64,000 bases of DNA, taken from Paenibacillus apiarius. GTDB lineage: Bacteria > Bacillota > Bacilli > Paenibacillales > Paenibacillaceae. This document shows positions 26,849-36,135 of the stretch, one piece after another (the first letter of the stretch is position 1; every line of letters begins with the position of its first letter). Made by a program: the position numbers and the translations under genes. Under the pieces are notes generated by a model. It was not told where the DNA came from and did not search any database. It worked only from the letters and a program-made list of their open reading frames with translations. The DNA lies in NCBI RefSeq assembly GCF_017052585.1, contig NZ_JAFFHZ010000002.1, positions 1-64,000 on the forward strand, given 5' to 3'.

Positions 26849-27011
26849 CAATACACCCATAATTGGTGCAGGTTACGCATCCGTGCGGGAAAGTGAGAGG
26901 CAACGAAGCGATGAGGCAGCATTGCTAATCATTAACTTCATCATCGTTCATTCTCACTCCCTTCCATTCAAGTTGGAATAATTTCGATAAGCGCTCCGCG
27001 CGAGACGGCTG

Positions 27012-27851
27012 CTACCCCCTGCGTCTGCGGGAACGATCCGGCCACGGGGCCGTGAACAAGGTAGCCGGCACGAACAAGACGGCCGCGAACAAGGCCGCCC
27101 AGGCCAATGAATGCTGCATCCCTGCTTCATGCCCACGCACAGCCTCCAGTGAATCGCCGACGACATATCCCGCCTTCGGCATTTCAACTTCCTCGCTTGG
27201 ATGGTGCGGGGTCATTCCGGCAAAGGTGACCGCATCCGAGCCGTTCGGGAACTGCATCGGCACCAGCTTCCCTTCCTTCGCCTCACCGACGACGGTTACC
27301 TGCTGACCCCAAGCTATGCCTTCATAAGACAAGGCCTTCCCCTTTGGCTCCAAAATGAGAACCTGTCTATCTTCCACCGTCTGTCCGCTCTGGCTCAAGA
27401 CCTCTTCCCCGAGTATTATTGGCTGGTCCGTCAGACGATACACGGATGACATTAAGGGAATTCCGTTGATCGTCAATCCTTCGGTGCTTCCGACCGTAGA
27501 TATGTATCGGATCGTATAGGCGCATTTTCTGGAATTGCAGGACCATTCGCGTTCCTGCTTCACCAAGAGCGCATAATCATCGGCCAAATGCTCATCACGC
27601 GCCGGCAAGACGGACTGCATTGGACCCGTAACCGCTACGATACCGCTTGTATCCGGTCCAATCGCCTGCACCTCTTGCGCTTGCTCCAGCGCATTCTCCC
27701 AGCCTTTGGATTCGCTATACATCAATCCGAAGCCGCCAAAGACCAGCAGGTCGGCAATGAGGAAAAAGATGAACCAGCCGCTCACGCCCCGCTTGGCTGT
27801 CCGCCTGACGTTACGTTTGGATGTAGCTGCATATCCTCGTTTTGTCATCAT
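27012..27851 (-). CDS. Membrane protein of unknown function, two transmembrane helices
   Basis: 279 aa, RBS AGAAGGG. Basic N-terminus (KRGYAATSKRNVRRTAKRG), first helix about residues 24-44, an extracellular domain of about 200 residues with two Cys (SCNSRKCAYT), and a second helix about residues 246-268 followed by a basic tail RSRRRRG. The topology resembles TMEM43/GIDE-like proteins, but the identity is weak. Single gene; role unknown. Confidence 0.7.
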   Translation of the reverse strand: MMTKRGYAATSKRNVRRTAKRGVSGWFIFFLIADLLVFGGFGLMYSESKGWENALEQAQEVQAIGPDTSGIVAVTGPMQSVLPARDEHLADDYALLVKQEREWSCNSRKCAYTIRYISTVGSTEGLTINGIPLMSSVYRLTDQPIILGEEVLSQSGQTVEDRQVLILEPKGKALSYEGIAWGQQVTVVGEAKEGKLVPMQFPNGSDAVTFAGMTPHHPSEEVEMPKAGYVVGDSLEAVRGHEAGMQHSLAWAALFAAVLFVPATLFTAPWPDRSRRRRG

Positions 27852-27956
27852 GCATCCCTTCTATCAACCATTTTCAATCATCTTACCTTGTAAAGAAGAA
27901 AGGAAAAAATCGAGCAAAATACCTATTTTTCGTATGCAGGATAGGAATGATCAGAA

Positions 27957-28370
27957 TCATTTGGCTTTATCCGAATGGCCTGGATGAATGGAACAGCCCT
28001 CATCATCGCAGGCTCCAGATGGCACAATGCTGCGCCGGGCGGCAATCCAATCGTACAGCTTGTCGCCGATGCCCGACTTCATGCCGAGCCAGACGAACGG
28101 ACTGAGGGGCATGAGGAGCGGCACGCGTGTGCACAGCTTATGAACCGCTGCGATTCCGGATTGCATGCGGCCGTCATGAACGGAACGCACGTGCATCCGC
28201 GCTTCGAGCTCTTGGGGGGAGACGGATATATGCTGAATGTCTTCGGGATTGCGGATCGAATAAAATCGCAGGCTCCCAAGCCAATCCCATCGCTCCAAGC
28301 GCCGGCGAATACCTTTGCATAGCGGGCACCAGCCGTCATAATACACCTCGATCAAAAGCCGTTTCCGCAT
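27957..28370 (-). CDS. DCC-family thiol-disulfide oxidoreductase-like protein (DUF393)
   Basis: 137 aa from ATG 28370, nine nt after GGGGGAG. Signature YDGWCPLCKG near the N-terminus (the DCC motif YDGxCxxC), thioredoxin-like size, and hydrophobic LMPLSPFVWLGM. Such proteins are predicted redox proteins of unknown substrate. The C-terminus carries two more Cys (ACDDEGC). Single gene downstream of, and convergent with, nothing obvious; terminator not seen. Confidence 0.85.
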   Translation of the reverse strand: MRKRLLIEVYYDGWCPLCKGIRRRLERWDWLGSLRFYSIRNPEDIQHISVSPQELEARMHVRSVHDGRMQSGIAAVHKLCTRVPLLMPLSPFVWLGMKSGIGDKLYDWIAARRSIVPSGACDDEGCSIHPGHSDKAK

Positions 28371-28416
28371 GTTCATCCACTCCCCCTCTTGTTGCCGTCT
28401 CATTCAAGTCCTAGTT

Positions 28417-28986
28417 TCAAGGGTAACACATCGTCAGATGCAAGACCGTTGCTTCATCAGTGACGTTCTTGTACTGGTGTGCTTCCGTAGCCGAAAATAG
28501 AATGGAATCGAATGTATTCAGCGTATATGATTCGTCCCCGATCGTCAATTCGATGGTTCCCGCCATGACCGTGACGATTTCCATCGTCCCTGCATGATGG
28601 CTTTCCGGGATGTAGACAGTGTGCGGCTGCACGTACGCGCGATGCATCTCCAGCTTCTCCCTGACATCGCTGAACATCGGCTCCAACGTCCAACCTGGAT
28701 TATCGCTGTCATATCTCGGCCCTTGACCGGCCCGGGATATCGACACGGCATTTTCCGGCTTAAGCAGCGCCATTAACGGAATAGACAGCTGCTTCGAAAT
28801 TTTCCACATCATTCCGATGGTCGGATTCGTCTCCCCGCGCTCTATGTTCCCAAGCGTCAATTTGCTTACGCCGGTTAACGCCGCGAGCTCTTCCAGACTA
28901 AGCTTCCGGTCTTTCCGCAGCTTGCGCAAATTACAGCCGACCGCTTGCATCAGCAGCTTCGTTTCATCTTCTTGAAAAGGCTTCAT
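28417..28986 (-). CDS. XRE-family regulator with C-terminal cupin domain
   Basis: 189 aa. HTH at residues about 15-70 (LRKLRKDRKLSLEELAALTGVSKLTLGNIERG), cupin at about 110-189 (HHAGTMEIVTVMAGTIEL, TEAHQYKN). This architecture is common for regulators of adjacent exporters, with the cupin binding the effector. Transcribed divergently from the DMT exporter at 29107; the AT-rich interval between them contains TAAGT...ACTTA inverted half-sites that could be its operator. Confidence 0.9.
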   Translation of the reverse strand: MKPFQEDETKLLMQAVGCNLRKLRKDRKLSLEELAALTGVSKLTLGNIERGETNPTIGMMWKISKQLSIPLMALLKPENAVSISRAGQGPRYDSDNPGWTLEPMFSDVREKLEMHRAYVQPHTVYIPESHHAGTMEIVTVMAGTIELTIGDESYTLNTFDSILFSATEAHQYKNVTDEATVLHLTMCYP

Positions 28987-29106
28987 AGCCGTATCCCACC
29001 CTAAATAATGTTATAATTAAGTTTATTATAGTTTACTTATTATAATTTATAGTATATCATACTTAACTATATACGATTGAAAATGATTATCAAAGAGGTG
29101 AATCAT
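28987..29106. promoter_or_regulatory. Divergent promoter region with TAAGT/ACTTA half-sites
   Basis: AT-rich block (about 29005-29075) with several TATAAT-like boxes and TAAGTTTATTATAGTTTACTTA at 29018-29039, an imperfect inverted repeat. Likely operator for the XRE-cupin protein (inference). Confidence 0.4.
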
Positions 29107-30087
29107 ATGAGAGCCATACTTGTCGGCATATTATCGTCGTTGTTCTTCTCGGCGACCTTCATCATCAACCGGGCTATGAACCTGTCAGGCACGAGCTGGG
29201 CTTGGACCGCTTCGCTCCGATTCCTGCTGGCGCTTCCCTTTCTCATTGCCATCGTCGCCTTCCGCGGCAATTTGACGGGCTTGTTCCGCGAAATGCGCAA
29301 GCATCCGTTTCAATGGCTTCTCTGGGGCACCCTTGGCGGGGTCGGCTTTTATTCGTTGTTAAGCTTCGCGGCCGTTTACGCCCCATCCTGGCTCACTTCC
29401 GGAACGTGGCAGATTACGATACTGGCAGGAGCCTTGCTGTCTCCGCTGTTCTTCGCCTCCGTCCCATCGGCGGAAGGTCCACGAAAAGTGCGTCAAGCCA
29501 TTCCTTACAAAAGCATGCGGATCTCTGTCATTATATTAATTGGCGTCATCCTGATGCAAGTGACGGAAGCGGGGCAAATTACGACGGCCGAGCTGCTGTC
29601 AGGATTCATGCCGGTGCTCATCGCCGCTTTTCTGTATCCGCTCGGCAACCGTAAAATGATGGAGCTGTGCCACGGCAGACTAGACACGTTCCAGCGCACG
29701 TTGGGCATGGCGATCGGCAGCCTTCCGCTTGCGATCTTGCTAGGCGCTTACGGAACGGCTGCCGTGGGTTGGCCCACCGGTTCGCAAATGGTGCAGGCGC
29801 TGCTGCTTGCAATCTGCTCCGGCGTTATCGCCAGCCTGCTGTTCTTCTTGGCAACCGATATGGCAAAGCATAACACAGTGCTGTTGGCCGCGGTCGAATC
29901 CACCCAATCGGGTACGATGGTATTTACGGTCTTGGGCGAAGTTATGCTGCTGAGCGGTTCGTTCCCGCAAGGATGGTCGATGGCCGGCATGATTATCGTC
30001 ATCATCGGCATGATTGCGACCAGCTTGTCGGGCCGACGCTTTGCTCCGGCGAAGCCTGCAGCGGCGTTAAAGGACAGCGGGGCGTAA
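29107..30087 (+). CDS. DMT-superfamily multidrug resistance efflux transporter
   Basis: 326 aa from ATG 29107, placed after AGAGGTGA (an in-frame start at 29077 lacks an RBS). About ten hydrophobic helices, e.g. residues 1-20, 33-53, 67-90, and a Gly-rich C-terminal helix GMIIVIIGMIATSL. Belongs to the EamA/DMT-like multidrug efflux group common in Bacillales. Presumably controlled by the divergent XRE-cupin regulator; substrate unknown. The basic tail follows the last helix. Confidence 0.88.
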   Translation: MRAILVGILSSLFFSATFIINRAMNLSGTSWAWTASLRFLLALPFLIAIVAFRGNLTGLFREMRKHPFQWLLWGTLGGVGFYSLLSFAAVYAPSWLTSGTWQITILAGALLSPLFFASVPSAEGPRKVRQAIPYKSMRISVIILIGVILMQVTEAGQITTAELLSGFMPVLIAAFLYPLGNRKMMELCHGRLDTFQRTLGMAIGSLPLAILLGAYGTAAVGWPTGSQMVQALLLAICSGVIASLLFFLATDMAKHNTVLLAAVESTQSGTMVFTVLGEVMLLSGSFPQGWSMAGMIIVIIGMIATSLSGRRFAPAKPAAALKDSGA

Positions 30088-30151
30088 CCTAAATAGAAAG
30101 CTTGCGCCTAGGATCGACAGTTTTCATCGTGTGGTTACCGCCATACACAGC

Positions 30152-30183
30152 AAAACCTCCGGCAGCAACCGGAGGTTTATTTA
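30152..30183 (+). terminator. Terminator after the DMT exporter
   Basis: AAACCTCCGG-CAGCAA-CCGGAGGTTT followed by ATTTA; perfect 10-bp stem. Confidence 0.85.
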
Positions 30184-30255
30184 GTATCAGGAGGTAAAAG
30201 GAACCATGGAAAGTTATTTTTTTCACAATGTTTTGAAAGCTAAATCATAGACTTT

Positions 30256-30450
30256 TTATGCGTAATAAGCGTTCAGCAAATCGCGAGTTTCTTCTTTGCG
30301 CTGTTTTGGAGCAAGGCCTTGGTCTGCCCAGCATTGACGGCACGTTTCTTCGGTCGTGCATTGATGCTTATCATCACACATATAGCAAAGTTGGAGGTAG
30401 TTGCGGGTTACTGTATCTGTATGGGTATCAAACGTTTTGAATGTTCTCAT
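30256..30450 (-). CDS. Small Cys-rich protein, possible zinc binder
   Basis: 64 aa from ATG 30450, eight nt after GGGAG. Cys spacing in CYMCDDKHQC...CRQCW suggests a small metal-binding knuckle; the C-terminus is charged (PKQRKEETRDLL). Family not recognised by name. Confidence 0.6.
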   Translation of the reverse strand: MRTFKTFDTHTDTVTRNYLQLCYMCDDKHQCTTEETCRQCWADQGLAPKQRKEETRDLLNAYYA

Positions 30451-30648
30451 TATTCTCACTCCCTCTTCTTTATGGCTTAACTATATCATGAATTTGCGCT
30501 ATCGTATGTGAATTAAATCACATAAGAATGACGCAGGCGGACCAATACAGCTTAGATATCACATTTCTCAAGTGTCGAATCACAGCAACCGCTTGCGCAG
30601 CCACTATGAATCCAATTCCCTCTCAACCTGTCTCTTGGAAAATCTTAC

Positions 30649-30677
30649 TTGACAGTCATAAAGGCTGCCCGTATATT
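30649..30677 (+). promoter_or_regulatory. Strong sigma-A promoter upstream of vat
   Basis: TTGACA (30649-30654), 17-bp spacer, TATATT (30672-30677). The transcript would begin near 30684, about 270 nt before the vat start, leaving room for a regulatory leader. Confidence 0.75.
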
Positions 30678-30707
30678 TAAGGAAGCAAACATGAAAGGGT
30701 GAACCCC

Positions 30708-30793
30708 AAGCCAATGATTTACTAATCCGAATCCAACGAAAATTTCGTGCGTTTACGAATCGCTTTCCGGATAGGATTAGTGCGGGCTTTTTC
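30708..30793 (+). terminator. Attenuator-like terminator in the vat leader
   Basis: ACTAATCC and AAGCC on the 5' side pair with GGATTAGT and GGCTT on the 3' side, followed by a T-run. Two mini-ORFs precede or overlap it: ATG AAA GGG TGA at 30691 and ATG ATT TAC TAA at 30714. Confidence 0.6.
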
Positions 30794-30957
30794 ATATATG
30801 CATCGTCGCGGAATATGCACCCTTTATAGGAAGGGGACTACTTCCTTTCGTTGTTATGGCTGCCTCCTGTCCAGAATGTGGATATGAGGTTTTTTTGTTG
30901 TCCGCGCGTCGGTGCCGTTGACGTGCCTACCCGATTATTTTATAGGAGTGAGCGACT

Positions 30958-31587
30958 ATGAGAGGCCCTAACCCGAATCAAAAACACCCCATTGAGGGGT
31001 ATCAAGGCGTGCAGTTTATTAAAAATACGATAACCAGGCCGAACATCACCGTCGGGGACTATTCCTATTATGACTCTCGAAACGGAGAGACTTTTGAAGA
31101 GCAAGTATTGTACCATTATGAAATATTCGGCGACAAGCTTGTGATCGGCAAATTTTGCTCCATTGCTCCGGGAGTCACCTTCATCATGAATGGAGCCAAT
31201 CACAAAATGGATGGTTTCTCCAGCTATCCGTTCAATATCTTTGGCCATGGCTGGGAAAAGTTCACGCCTGCAATTGCGGAATTGCCGTTCAAAGGAGATA
31301 CGGCAATTGGAAACGATGTCTGGATCGGTATGGATGCAACCATCATGCCGGGCGTAACGATCGGGGATGGCGCGATTATCGCAGCCAAAGCGGTCGTTGT
31401 AAAAGACGTTCAACCTTACACCGTTGTCGGCGGAAACCCTGCCAAGGAAATCAAGCAACGATTCCCTGACGGCATCATTGCTGAATTATTGGACATCAAA
31501 TGGTGGGATTGGGATATTGAACGGATTTCCTCCCACATTGATATCATTGTACATGGAGATATACACGCGTTACGAAATGTAAAATAG
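30958..31587 (+). CDS. vat: Vat-family streptogramin A O-acetyltransferase
   Basis: 209 aa, RBS TAGGAG. Left-handed beta-helix xenobiotic acetyltransferase: [12 protein letters not shown] at the N-terminus, catalytic His in [19 protein letters not shown], hexapeptide-repeat stretch [20 protein letters not shown], and [13 protein letters not shown]. The family acetylates group A streptogramins such as virginiamycin M using acetyl-CoA. The gene has its own promoter with an intervening terminator, so expression is probably induced by ribosome-targeting drugs. High similarity to the family, but which Vat subtype is not assignable by eye. Confidence 0.92.
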   Translation: MRGPNPNQKHPIEGYQGVQFIKNTITRPNITVGDYSYYDSRNGETFEEQVLYHYEIFGDKLVIGKFCSIAPGVTFIMNGANHKMDGFSSYPFNIFGHGWEKFTPAIAELPFKGDTAIGNDVWIGMDATIMPGVTIGDGAIIAAKAVVVKDVQPYTVVGGNPAKEIKQRFPDGIIAELLDIKWWDWDIERISSHIDIIVHGDIHALRNVK

Positions 31588-31720
31588 CAATCGATGGCAG
31601 ATCCATCAACAAGCGCGCACTGCGAGCGTTGGTTTCTCGAACATTTTCCGCCGGACATGTGCCAGTGGAACACGCTCTAAAGAGGACGGCTTGCCTATGT
31701 TCGTCTTCGCACACGGATGA

Positions 31721-31753
31721 AAAAAAACTGCGGCAAGGATTCCCCTGCCGCAG
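31721..31753 (-). terminator. Terminator for the secreted protein gene at 31765
   Basis: Minus strand CTGCGGCA...TGCCGCAG followed by eight T. Confidence 0.9.
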
Positions 31754-31764
31754 ATCGCGCCTGA

Positions 31765-33522
31765 CTACATGGCGCTGGTCAATCCCATATTAATCAGCGC
31801 ATTGTGGAGCGTTTGCTTGGATAAACTCAAATTTACCTCTGGCGCGCCCGACGAGACGTAACTGATCGTCTGTTCGAAGCTGCTGATGCTGTCTTTGGCA
31901 GCTTGGATATCGACATATTGGAAGGTGCCCATATCCTTTTTCAGCTTCGCCAACGGCTCACTGTACTTCGTCTTAATCTCTTGCGCCTGCGCATCGGATT
32001 GCTCGAAAGTCAAGCTCTGCAACGCTTCAAGGTTGCCATACTTCTTCGTATAGTCTGTCTTGAATTGGGCCAGCAGCGCCTTGTACTCGCTCTCCCATGC
32101 CGTATATGCGGGCATCTCAGCCGCAACCTTAGCCGCCAAGGCTGCATCCGCATCCTGCTTCGCCTTCTCCTCGCTGGCCTTAGCGAGCTGAACCTTCAGC
32201 TTCTCGAGCAGCTTATCCACCTTCTGCCCGCCCTGCTTCGCCTCATTGGCCATTGGGAGCGCATCGTCATATAACTTCATGTTGTAGAGCATTTCGGCGC
32301 CAGCTTTGAATTGCTCCGGCTTATAGATTAGACTCATCGCTTCGCCTTTGTTCTGCTTATAGAAATATTCGAACCGATCGCGGAAGTCGCCTTCATCGAA
32401 CACGGCACGGACGAGCCAGTATGTATGCTGGCTGGATTTTTCAAGAGATTTGGCAATCGCTTTAGCTTCGTCATCGAATTTATAAGCACCGGTATCCAAA
32501 TAAAGAACATATAAGTGCGTAGCCATCTGTCCGAGAACTTTCGGATTGCTTGCGCCCTTCTTCTTGTAGTGGCTCTTCACGGCCTGCACCCAATTGCTGA
32601 CGGCAGTGTCATGCGGCTTGTTCTGTGTGCGCAGCGCCGCTTCCGCTTTTGCAAGCACGCTCTTCTTCGCGTTGATGTTCTTCTGAATGGATGCGCTCGG
32701 CGCTCCAAAATAATAGATGCTTACGGGCTCGCCCAAAAAATTGTGACCCGTCCCTGTCTTCACGAAATAATGATAGCCGGAATAACGGTTGTTCGAGATT
32801 TTGGATTTGTCCGGATTCTGTACGACAATGTTCGTCTGGTTGAACAATTCAGCCATCACGTGGCTGCTCTGCGCTTCACTCGTGCCCATCATATGGATCG
32901 GATCGAAGCCTGCAATATCTCCTTGGACATAGTACAGATTTTGATTGACGGCGCTTTCGTAGGCATTGTAGGCTTTCTCATAGGCGGAATATGCTTTGTC
33001 GTACGGACCGCTCACCTTCTCATACGCTGCGCGCAATGAATCTTCGGCAGCAATAGGATCGGTATACATGCCTTCGAAATAGTCTACAGGCTTCAATTGC
33101 GCCTGACGGATGGAGGCGCCAAAGCTTAGCGGAACACCGATTTTGCCATCAATCGATTCCAGCGCATGCTTTATCGTTATCGCTTCTCCATCTGCCTTCG
33201 CTTGCTTCGAACCGACCGTTAGTTCATATGCATGCTGGTCGTCTGTCAAAGTCAGCAGCTTCTTGCCTTTGTCATAGTTGTATTTCATCCCGAACACTTC
33301 ACTGAATGCCTTGGGAGACAAATACATCACGTTGTCTTCAAGCAGGTATAAATCTCTGCCGACGTACGTCCGTTTCCCATTCCACTCCAGCACACTGAAC
33401 TGGTGCAAAGTAATCGTGCTTCCCGCTGCTTCGTCTGCGGCAGCCTGTCCGGCATTGCCGATACACGACAGCAGCAGTGCCGCGACAAGCATCCACTTCC
33501 AAATGCTCTGTCTCTTCTTCAA
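31765..33522 (-). CDS. Secreted protein with copper-amine-oxidase-like N-terminal domain
   Basis: 585 aa. Signal peptide of about 29 residues (VAALLLSCIGNAGQAAA). Residues about 40-125 form a copper amine oxidase N-terminal-like (stalk) domain: YLSPKAFSEVFGMKYNYDKGKKLLTLT. The rest is mostly helical with heptad-rich Ala/Lys/Glu stretches (residues about 430-490), suggesting a coiled coil. Terminated by a strong hairpin. It shares only the stalk-type domain with the next gene to the right. Function unknown; probably cell-surface or wall-associated. Confidence 0.8.
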   Translation of the reverse strand: MKKRQSIWKWMLVAALLLSCIGNAGQAAADEAAGSTITLHQFSVLEWNGKRTYVGRDLYLLEDNVMYLSPKAFSEVFGMKYNYDKGKKLLTLTDDQHAYELTVGSKQAKADGEAITIKHALESIDGKIGVPLSFGASIRQAQLKPVDYFEGMYTDPIAAEDSLRAAYEKVSGPYDKAYSAYEKAYNAYESAVNQNLYYVQGDIAGFDPIHMMGTSEAQSSHVMAELFNQTNIVVQNPDKSKISNNRYSGYHYFVKTGTGHNFLGEPVSIYYFGAPSASIQKNINAKKSVLAKAEAALRTQNKPHDTAVSNWVQAVKSHYKKKGASNPKVLGQMATHLYVLYLDTGAYKFDDEAKAIAKSLEKSSQHTYWLVRAVFDEGDFRDRFEYFYKQNKGEAMSLIYKPEQFKAGAEMLYNMKLYDDALPMANEAKQGGQKVDKLLEKLKVQLAKASEEKAKQDADAALAAKVAAEMPAYTAWESEYKALLAQFKTDYTKKYGNLEALQSLTFEQSDAQAQEIKTKYSEPLAKLKKDMGTFQYVDIQAAKDSISSFEQTISYVSSGAPEVNLSLSKQTLHNALINMGLTSAM

Positions 33523-33633
33523 GTTTACCCCTCCAAAAAGTTATCTATGTCGCCACCGTTCGGCAGCATTTTCCAATCCATTGTACCATGACTCTAGTCC
33601 CGGATGTATGGTTGCCTGTTACAAAAATATCAA

Positions 33634-33660
33634 AAAGCACTCCTCATAGCGGAGTGCTTT
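33634..33660. terminator. Hairpin terminator between two secreted-protein genes
   Basis: AAAGCACTCC-TCATAGC-GGAGTGCTTT; functions for the minus-strand gene ending at 33685. Confidence 0.85.
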
Positions 33661-33684
33661 CCAACTTTTAGTGATCTGTATTCA

Positions 33685-34815
33685 TCATTCGGGCTGATGG
33701 ACAATGCTTACCTCTTTGTAGCCAAGCTGCTTGATTTGCTCAGCCGTCATGTAGAGCGTGCCGCCATCAAGCCGCGTGTTGCTTGGGTTCATCTCGATGC
33801 TGCTGCTCCCGTTGGCAAGCGTATAGCGGAACTCCAGCTCCTTCGACTGGAGCTTCGTCAGCTTCCAGCCCAGTTCATCCACCAGCTGCTTGACGGGTAT
33901 GAGCTGCTGTCCTTGCACCGAGAACACCAGTGGCAACCGTACTTCCCGATCGTCCAGTTGAATGACATAATCCGTGCGCAGCTTGACAGGAATGGATTCT
34001 TCCGGAATGGCATCCAAGTCAAAATCCTGCGGCAAATCGGACGTTGCGTCCCGCCGCTGTTCATCCTTAGGCAAAAATGTTTCTGCCTCTTCCCAGCTCT
34101 TGAGCCGCTGCGACTTCTTCGCCTTCATGTTATACAAATAAAGCGGACGGTCCGGTTTATTCAGCGTGTAAATAATGTACCCTTTATCCGGATTGATTCC
34201 GCGAAAGTTCCCTAATGCAATCCGCTCCGTTTTATCCGTTTCCGGATTAAATACGAGAATTTCTTCCTGTTTAGCCTTGTCATTCATATAACTATATACG
34301 ATCCGATTATCATACACCCAAGTTGCGCGAGTCATATAAGACGTCAACAGCCATTCTTTCGTCTCGCCAGTCTGATTGTTTTTCAGGAGATACCCATAAT
34401 TTCTTTGGCTGCTGCCTGGTTTATTTTTCGTGTAGTATACGCGTTCGTTCAATCCCCATTTTCCGTCCGGCGACAGGTCAAACATTCTGCCCTTTACAAC
34501 CTCCCGATCCAATGGATCAAACGCATACTCCATCGCGATGTCATAGCTGTCGAGATAGGTCGTGTTCAAGCGTAATTGTTTCGAATCCGGATCGTTTTGC
34601 ATCGACCGGATTGTTTCGTCCCATTTCTTCCATTCGCCATCAGATGTGCGGACAACGACACGCTTATCATAGTTGTCGCGTGTAATATTATAATAGATTG
34701 CTCCGCTATGAGGATCTTTGTAGGCTTCCTCGGCAGTATACGTCCCTGCCGCCCCGGCGATGGTAGGCAGACTCAAGCCTAACAGAATTCCCCATGTCCA
34801 TAACGTTGCTTTCAC
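33685..34815 (-). CDS. Secreted protein with C-terminal copper-amine-oxidase-like domain
   Basis: 376 aa from GTG 34815, eight nt after AAAGGGG; an ATG-like start further upstream lacks an RBS. Signal peptide (LWTWGILLGLSLPTIAGAAG). Residues 60-260 resemble beta-propeller-like repeats with KWDE, PDGKWGL and NPETDKTERI; the C-terminal ~100 residues (RLPLVFSVQGQQLIPVKQLVDELGW) are a copper-amine-oxidase N-terminal-like domain. Exported; role unknown. Confidence 0.8.
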   Translation of the reverse strand: MKATLWTWGILLGLSLPTIAGAAGTYTAEEAYKDPHSGAIYYNITRDNYDKRVVVRTSDGEWKKWDETIRSMQNDPDSKQLRLNTTYLDSYDIAMEYAFDPLDREVVKGRMFDLSPDGKWGLNERVYYTKNKPGSSQRNYGYLLKNNQTGETKEWLLTSYMTRATWVYDNRIVYSYMNDKAKQEEILVFNPETDKTERIALGNFRGINPDKGYIIYTLNKPDRPLYLYNMKAKKSQRLKSWEEAETFLPKDEQRRDATSDLPQDFDLDAIPEESIPVKLRTDYVIQLDDREVRLPLVFSVQGQQLIPVKQLVDELGWKLTKLQSKELEFRYTLANGSSSIEMNPSNTRLDGGTLYMTAEQIKQLGYKEVSIVHQPE

Positions 34816-34908
34816 GGCTTCAACCCCTTTCATAGAGTAAAACGTATGTAAAGCGCAATAAGTTTCGTTTTTTTTCCAATGCAAAAAAGACAGGATTCCC
34901 TGCCTTCG

Positions 34909-35595
34909 CTACATGAAAAACATATAAATGGGCGTAAATAATATAGACGTAATCAGTCCTGCCAGACCCATGGCCAAGCCGCTGAACGTCCCCTGCTTCT
35001 CGGAATCGGCCAAGCTCTTCGCCGTGCCGAAGCCATGCGCCGCCGTGCCGAGCGCAATGCCGAGCGACACCTCGTCGCGAATGCCGGTCATGCGCAGGAA
35101 TGCGGTCCCGAACAAGCTCCCGACGACCCCGGTAAATACGGTAAAGACAGCCGATAATTCAGGCATGGCCCCGAGTGACTTCGAGATTTCGACGGCAATC
35201 GGCGAGCTGACCGACTTCGGCAGCATGCTGAGCACGACCTCGCGCGCTCCGTCCAGACTTAGCATAATCGCCGCAACGCTGACGATGCCGACGAACGATC
35301 CGCACGTAATGGACAAGCAGATTGCTTTGAACTGCTTCTTGACCAGATGACGGTACTTATAAATCGGTACGCCGAGTGCGATCGTCGCAGGCCCGAGCAC
35401 GAGCGACAATATGTCCGCCCCTGCCTTGTAATGATCCAGTGGAATGTTGGCGATTGCCAAAAATCCGATCAACACGATGGAACAAAACAGGATGGGATGC
35501 ATCCATTTGAAGCGGACGTGCAAGATCCGCGACACGGCGTAGACGACAATCGTAGCCGCAATACCGAATAGCGGCTGTTGTGACCAAGCTAGCAT
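34909..35595 (-). CDS. lrgB: LrgB/CidB-family protein (holin-like partner)
   Basis: 228 aa from ATG 35595 after AAAGGAGGATGC, which lies inside the end of lrgA (7-nt overlap). About seven membrane helices; hallmark GTAAHGFGTAKSLAD near residue 190. LrgA/LrgB modulate murein hydrolase activity, pyruvate uptake and cell lysis. Operon with the gene upstream. Confidence 0.92.
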   Translation of the reverse strand: MLAWSQQPLFGIAATIVVYAVSRILHVRFKWMHPILFCSIVLIGFLAIANIPLDHYKAGADILSLVLGPATIALGVPIYKYRHLVKKQFKAICLSITCGSFVGIVSVAAIMLSLDGAREVVLSMLPKSVSSPIAVEISKSLGAMPELSAVFTVFTGVVGSLFGTAFLRMTGIRDEVSLGIALGTAAHGFGTAKSLADSEKQGTFSGLAMGLAGLITSILFTPIYMFFM

Positions 35596-35966
35596 GCTGC
35601 ATCCTCCTTTCTCTTCGCGGCTGGCTCCTCGGCCCCGGCCTTCTGCAGCTTGGACGCTACAAGCCCGGTAACCCACAGCACAACGAGCGTGCTCCCTACG
35701 ATTCCGGCGGAAATGCTAACCCAATGCGCCTCAAGAACAGGCATAAAGGCCACAATCCCGACGACGTATGGAATGAAGAACAACAGCATATGATCAAGCA
35801 AAAATTGAGCTGAATGTTCAACCCACTCTAACTTTATCCATTTCATGCCAAGCGCGATAAGAAATAAAATGAGACCGAGCACGTTGCCCGGCAACGGCAG
35901 GTGCAGCAAATTGTGCAGCCATACCCCCAAAATGTTAAAACTAAGCAAGATTGCAAAACCAAGCAT
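35589..35966 (-). CDS. lrgA: LrgA/CidA-family holin-like protein
   Basis: 125 aa, RBS AAGGTGG. Four hydrophobic helices; LPGNVLGLILFLIAL and DHMLLFFIPYVVGIV match the LrgA/CidA family. A typical pair with the overlapping lrgB; cannot tell Cid from Lrg by sequence alone. No LytSR genes in the window. Confidence 0.9.
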   Translation of the reverse strand: MLGFAILLSFNILGVWLHNLLHLPLPGNVLGLILFLIALGMKWIKLEWVEHSAQFLLDHMLLFFIPYVVGIVAFMPVLEAHWVSISAGIVGSTLVVLWVTGLVASKLQKAGAEEPAAKRKEDAAC

Positions 35967-36103
35967 AAGGAACCACCTTCTGATGTACTGACTTGGATGA
36001 ACAACACAACGTTCCAGAGACCATCCCTATTGTATCAGAAGAAGATATCGGGTCCCACAGGAGATTACCGGAGGAAACCCGCGTTGTAAGCGGTTTTTTA
36101 CGT

Positions 36104-36135
36104 AAAAAAGGGCCGGGAACCGTCCCCAACCCTTT
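36104..36135 (-). terminator. Terminator after mprF
   Basis: Minus strand AAGGGTTGGGGA-CGG-TTCCCGGCCCTT followed by TTTT. The bases up to 35967 hold the lrgA promoter region with no further gene. Confidence 0.85.

Noticed and set aside
30604..30795. 63-codon minus-strand frame upstream of vat
   Set aside because: Overlaps the vat promoter and attenuator on the other strand and has no RBS.
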